From Cyanobacteria bacterium OH_CBB_238 (lineage in GTDB: Bacteria > Cyanobacteriota > Vampirovibrionia > Gastranaerophilales > Gastranaerophilaceae): a stretch of DNA of 38,071 nt. The DNA lies in contig JAEYQN010000072.1 of the NCBI GenBank assembly GCA_023409995.1, forward strand, positions 1-38,071, in the 5' to 3' direction. Shown here one piece after another: positions 34,631-38,071 of this stretch. How positions within the stretch are numbered: the first letter of the stretch is position 1; each line of letters starts with the position of its first letter. A program made the position numbers and the translations under genes. Below the pieces are notes generated by a model. The model was not told the origin of the DNA and ran no database searches. It saw only the letters and a list, made by a program, of their open reading frames with translations.

Positions 34631-35950
34631 ATGCTAGAACAAACTAGATTTCAGAAAAAGTATAAAGAAATAGTGGCTTCAAAAGAATTTAGAAAACTCA
34701 TTTTTGTTTTTTCTATAAGCCTGTTGTTTTTAACTGCTTGTATGTGTTTTTATCATACCCTAATAAATGCAGTTGATATGCCTTTTGATGACGAATTTGA
34801 TTTATTTATCAATCCTGAGATGACCAGTCGTTTTAATCTAAATTGGCTTTTACCCTCACAAGGTGAATTAAAAATCGTCTCTACAAGGTTGTTGACTTGG
34901 GTTTTTTATCACATCAATGGATATAATGGAAAATCAGTAATAATCTTCAATTTCTTTTTATCTTGTGTTGGCTACTACGTTCTTTATAAAATTTTGAGGT
35001 CATCTGCGAAAGATTTTCCTTTTTTACCGCTCTTTTTTATACCTTTTTTCTCTGATATTTTTTGGATGAATAGACTTATAAGCTTTCAATCACAGGTTTA
35101 TTTTATGCTTTTGTTTTGCTATTTATCTATATATTTTGGATTTGTAAAAAATAAGCCGATAATTTCTTCAATTTTTGTTTTTTTAGCTACTATTTCGCAA
35201 AGTTTTGTTGCACCAGTGGCTATATATTGCAGTTTATGTTTGAGAGAAATAATAATTAGTAAATCTACAGCTGTAAAAAAGTTGATTATTCCTTCTGTAA
35301 TTGTAATATTGGGTATTTATTTTGGGCTTTCTGAAATCTCTTCTCCAACAGACCCTAATTGGCATGGATACGTATATCCAAATTCTTTATTTTTCTATCG
35401 AGAAGCTGCTCATCTGGTGCTAAGAGGCATTTTTGTGGAGCGCTTTGGTGCCGTATGGGAAGTTTATGTAGTTCTTGCCTCTGTTTGTATAATAACTAAG
35501 TTAATTATTGAAAAAAAACTATACTCGTCAAAATATTTTGCACCTATTTTTGCAATTTTAGCAATGTACTGTTCTCTTTTGGTAGCTGATGTATTTGCAA
35601 GAGGTGGTTATGGGCTTGGGATATTGCCATGGCATTTTGATTTTTTCATCTATATAATTCCGACTTTAGCCGTACTATTATTTCAATTGGGAGCAAAAAA
35701 AATTCTTACTTTATATTCTTTGTTGCTCTTGTTTTTCCATTTACCTCATTTTACTTCGGGGTATAAGACATTTGAAAACTTTGGAAATGAAAATAAAATT
35801 AGAGCACTATGCGTCTATGATGTAATAAATGGCAGCAATAATTATGTTTGCCCTGGAGTTTACTATTCCCAAGATTTAACTCAAGTTTTGCAAGTTGCTA
35901 AAAAGCTAAATTTGAATTTTGTTAAAACAGCTAGAGAGCAAAAAAGATAA
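34631..35950 (+). CDS. Polytopic membrane protein, GT-C glycosyltransferase-like
   Basis: Protein of 439 residues. One hydrophobic helix near 22-42 is followed by the acidic loop MPFDDEFDLF (D53, D54, E55), then about eight to ten further hydrophobic segments and a soluble tail after about 385. An acidic motif just after the first helix is the usual place of the catalytic DxD-like residues in GT-C transferases that use lipid-linked sugars. It probably acts in the inner membrane on glycan substrates made by the cluster. No family name can be given with certainty. It ends 7 bases before the convergent autotransporter gene. Confidence 0.7.
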   Translation: MLEQTRFQKKYKEIVASKEFRKLIFVFSISLLFLTACMCFYHTLINAVDMPFDDEFDLFINPEMTSRFNLNWLLPSQGELKIVSTRLLTWVFYHINGYNGKSVIIFNFFLSCVGYYVLYKILRSSAKDFPFLPLFFIPFFSDIFWMNRLISFQSQVYFMLLFCYLSIYFGFVKNKPIISSIFVFLATISQSFVAPVAIYCSLCLREIIISKSTAVKKLIIPSVIVILGIYFGLSEISSPTDPNWHGYVYPNSLFFYREAAHLVLRGIFVERFGAVWEVYVVLASVCIITKLIIEKKLYSSKYFAPIFAILAMYCSLLVADVFARGGYGLGILPWHFDFFIYIIPTLAVLLFQLGAKKILTLYSLLLLFFHLPHFTSGYKTFENFGNENKIRALCVYDVINGSNNYVCPGVYYSQDLTQVLQVAKKLNLNFVKTAREQKR

Positions 35951-35957
35951 ACTTTTA

Positions 35958-38071
35958 TTATATTGATAATCTCAATCCAAATTGGAGTGATACACCCTGC
36001 CTTCCACCACTTCTTGCCATTGCCTGAGCAAAACCATTGAGTCTTCCTTCTGAGCGTCTTTGGATTCCCAGGCCATACTCCACATATGGTTCTACAGACA
36101 TTTGTGGAAGTTCGACATTATTTGCAGTGAATTTTTGATCATCCATTAGGTTCCAAACAATGCTTGTTCCCCAATATGGTTGCCAGCCTCTTTTTGCATT
36201 GTAGAAAAATCTAACACCAGGTGAGATTTGAATAGCATTTAATGGAGATGATGACATTTCTATGCCAGAAGATGTTCTATAATCGAATGTATTTGCGTAA
36301 GTGTAAGACATTGAGTATGTTGGTTGGGCTGCAAATCTTTCACCAAGCATGCTTAGATTATATCCAACCTTTAAAGCAGTACCTGCTATTAGTGTTGTAA
36401 AATTATCTGTTCCTGTTTTTGTAATTGCTCGACCTGCACTACCTCCCGCATTAACGGTTAATGCAGAAAAGGCATTACCTTTGTAAGCTGCAGCGGTGAA
36501 GCCCAGCAAACCACCATCTTGATACATACCAATGCCACTAAAACCCTGGTGTGAGCCATTATAGCTGACGTAACCTGTAAGGCATCCATCTACACCGTTT
36601 TCAAAGTGTTTTAATTTGCTATCTTTTCCTATAATTACTCCATAGCCAATATTAGAAACTGTAGGCCCATTTTTTAACGGTATGTTTTCGAATGTTGTAT
36701 ATTGCTTCATCCAGATACCTGAATTTTGATATGGTGAAAATGAACCAAGAAAAGAAGATGGCTCACCCCCAAATGCGTATCTATTTTGATATCGTAGCAA
36801 TTTACGTTCACTTAATGGAATTGCCATGAAAGATTCAGCTCTTCCGAGGACTTCTCCATATATATTTGTTTGATTTATATATGTACCAGTTAGTGATGAT
36901 ACATTTTGGCTTAAAACTTGCGGATTATAACTTCTGTAGCTTCCTCCACCCCCAGCTATAAAATTAATTTTTCCGCTTGTCGCATCATAGTTTATATCAT
37001 AGGTTAGAATAGGTGATAAAGCTTTATTTGCTGTCATTGTCACTTGGTCTTTAAGTGTGCCTTCGGCAAATAACAAAGATGCACTTTGGCCATTTATGTC
37101 GCTTAACAAATTTATGTCTTTTATATTTAATGTTCCTGTTCCATTGCCGATAGACGCTGCTGTAAATCTATCTGTAAGGTGTCGTGCCGGGTCAACATCA
37201 ATACCTATATTTGTTGTTGTTCCATCAGCTAAATTAAGCGCTGTTAGAGAAGAAGAACCAACTTTTCCATTTATCATATTTATGTAGCCGCCACTTAAAT
37301 TTAGCGAACTATTTGTTAATGCATTATCAATTCCCAGAACCATAGTGCCATTGTATAAGTTTACATTAGTTCCAGATACTGCATTGTTAAATATTACACT
37401 GCCTCCAGTTGGTGCAGGTGAAGCCTCATCACCTAATGTTATATTGGATTTGTTAATATTTATAGTGTTAGATCCAGAATAAGAGTTGATTTTTCCATTA
37501 AATGTAATTTTGGAATTAGAATCTGTATTTAAATTCAAAATAGATGAGTCAGCCAGATAAATATCTTCCAACGATCCATTAGAGCGGTTATTGTTGAAAA
37601 TGACATCTTGATTTTTTGCAGCAATATTTAAATTACCCGCGTTATATATTGCTCCACCAAGATAGCTTGATGAATTATTTGTGAAGCTTGTATTAAGCAA
37701 ATAAGTTGTTCCATAATTGTAAATAGCACCACCAGCGCCTTTTGCAGTGTTATTTGAAAAGTTTGAATCACTTATTGTCATTGTTGCGCTGTCGTTGTAA
37801 ATAGCTCCACCACTATTGTTAATGGATTTATTGCCTATAAAATCAGACCCTGTTATTTGTAGATTATTACCTGATTCATTATAAATAGCACCTCCAACAC
37901 CATTTGTTGTTGTATTCTGCAAAAAGTCCGTATTATTTAGGACTAACTTTGAGGCATTGTAGATTGCTCCACCATGTCCATTGATTGAGGAATTCAGAGC
38001 AAAAGAAGAATTAGAAATATTTGTTGTTTCAGCAGAACGGTTAATAATTGCACCACCAGACCCACTAGAGG
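35958..38071 (-). CDS. Autotransporter adhesin-like protein, N-terminus beyond window
   Basis: The frame is open from the right edge to the stop at 35958, at least 704 residues. The upstream part has repeats of about 28-35 residues with GGAIYN (also GGAIIN), NSSF/NNT-type asparagine-rich strands, typical of a beta-helix passenger. A linker rich in Asn, Ser and Gly follows. The C-terminal ~280 residues look like an autotransporter beta-barrel: SGIWMKQYTTFENIPLKNG, MSYTYANTFDYRTSSGIEMS, WQPYWGTSIVW and terminal LQFGLRLSI. The protein should sit in the outer membrane with the passenger exposed. Signal peptide and start are outside the window. Repeat number may vary between strains. Confidence 0.88.
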   Translation of the reverse strand, partial: SSGSGGAIINRSAETTNISNSSFALNSSINGHGGAIYNASKLVLNNTDFLQNTTTNGVGGAIYNESGNNLQITGSDFIGNKSINNSGGAIYNDSATMTISDSNFSNNTAKGAGGAIYNYGTTYLLNTSFTNNSSSYLGGAIYNAGNLNIAAKNQDVIFNNNRSNGSLEDIYLADSSILNLNTDSNSKITFNGKINSYSGSNTININKSNITLGDEASPAPTGGSVIFNNAVSGTNVNLYNGTMVLGIDNALTNSSLNLSGGYINMINGKVGSSSLTALNLADGTTTNIGIDVDPARHLTDRFTAASIGNGTGTLNIKDINLLSDINGQSASLLFAEGTLKDQVTMTANKALSPILTYDINYDATSGKINFIAGGGGSYRSYNPQVLSQNVSSLTGTYINQTNIYGEVLGRAESFMAIPLSERKLLRYQNRYAFGGEPSSFLGSFSPYQNSGIWMKQYTTFENIPLKNGPTVSNIGYGVIIGKDSKLKHFENGVDGCLTGYVSYNGSHQGFSGIGMYQDGGLLGFTAAAYKGNAFSALTVNAGGSAGRAITKTGTDNFTTLIAGTALKVGYNLSMLGERFAAQPTYSMSYTYANTFDYRTSSGIEMSSSPLNAIQISPGVRFFYNAKRGWQPYWGTSIVWNLMDDQKFTANNVELPQMSVEPYVEYGLGIQRRSEGRLNGFAQAMARSGGRQGVSLQFGLRLSI

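Overview
This 38 kb window is AT-rich and comes from a Gram-negative-type bacterium. The right edge carries an outer-membrane autotransporter with repeated GGAIYN motifs, and most of the rest is accessory DNA: a restriction system, a Mu-like transposon, TetR-controlled operons and a long surface-glycan-type cluster. Together these resemble gut lineages such as the non-photosynthetic Cyanobacteria (Gastranaerophilales/Melainabacteria). That assignment is inference; no rRNA or core marker is present to prove it.

Layout. (1) 1-5115, minus strand: a type I restriction-modification operon in the order hsdR, hsdM, a RhuM-family gene, hsdS, with hsdS cut by the left edge. (2) 5500-8997, minus strand: a Mu-like transposition unit. 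It has a MuA-type DDE transposase broken by two one-base slips in A runs, a MuB-type AAA ATPase and a third gene of unknown role. (3) 9095-13088, minus strand: a four-gene operon of fabF, a TetR regulator, a flavodoxin/ferredoxin (EFR1) protein and an iron-sulfur protein fused to an SCP2 sterol-carrier domain. Its promoter has a perfect palindrome at the start point. (4) 13292-16852: a six-helix membrane protein and a CDC48/p97-like double AAA ATPase on the plus strand, facing a second TetR gene. Both promoters carry the same CGTACGTA-type operator, so they look like one regulon. Blocks 3 and 4 are divergent neighbours and are the best candidate for an undescribed TetR-controlled lipid or membrane stress system.

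(5) 16853-18552: a decayed stretch with repeated CAATTACAT words, two broken reading frames and a tRNA-Val(GAC)-like gene with structural defects, closed by a strong bidirectional terminator. (6) 18586-25375, minus strand: a tightly overlapping operon of ATP-grasp ligase, NAD-dependent epimerase, ThDP-dependent acetolactate-synthase-like enzyme, HAD phosphatase, CgeB-like glycosyltransferase and radical SAM protein. It is probably for an unusual surface sugar. Two of these genes are interrupted by in-frame TAA codons. (7) 25615-26166: a relic of a second Mu-type transposase on the plus strand. (8) 26267-34584, minus strand: a PurD-like ATP-grasp enzyme, a 46-residue peptide gene, a TupA-like ATP-grasp protein, two tandem 595-residue B12-type radical SAM proteins, a GNAT acetyltransferase and a third B12-type radical SAM protein. 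(9) 34631-35950, plus strand: a polytopic GT-C-like membrane protein, convergent with the autotransporter that runs off the right edge.

Broken genes are common here: two frameshifts and three in-frame TAA codons in otherwise coherent frames, plus one relic transposase. This means either real decay of accessory DNA or local sequence error; read data would decide.
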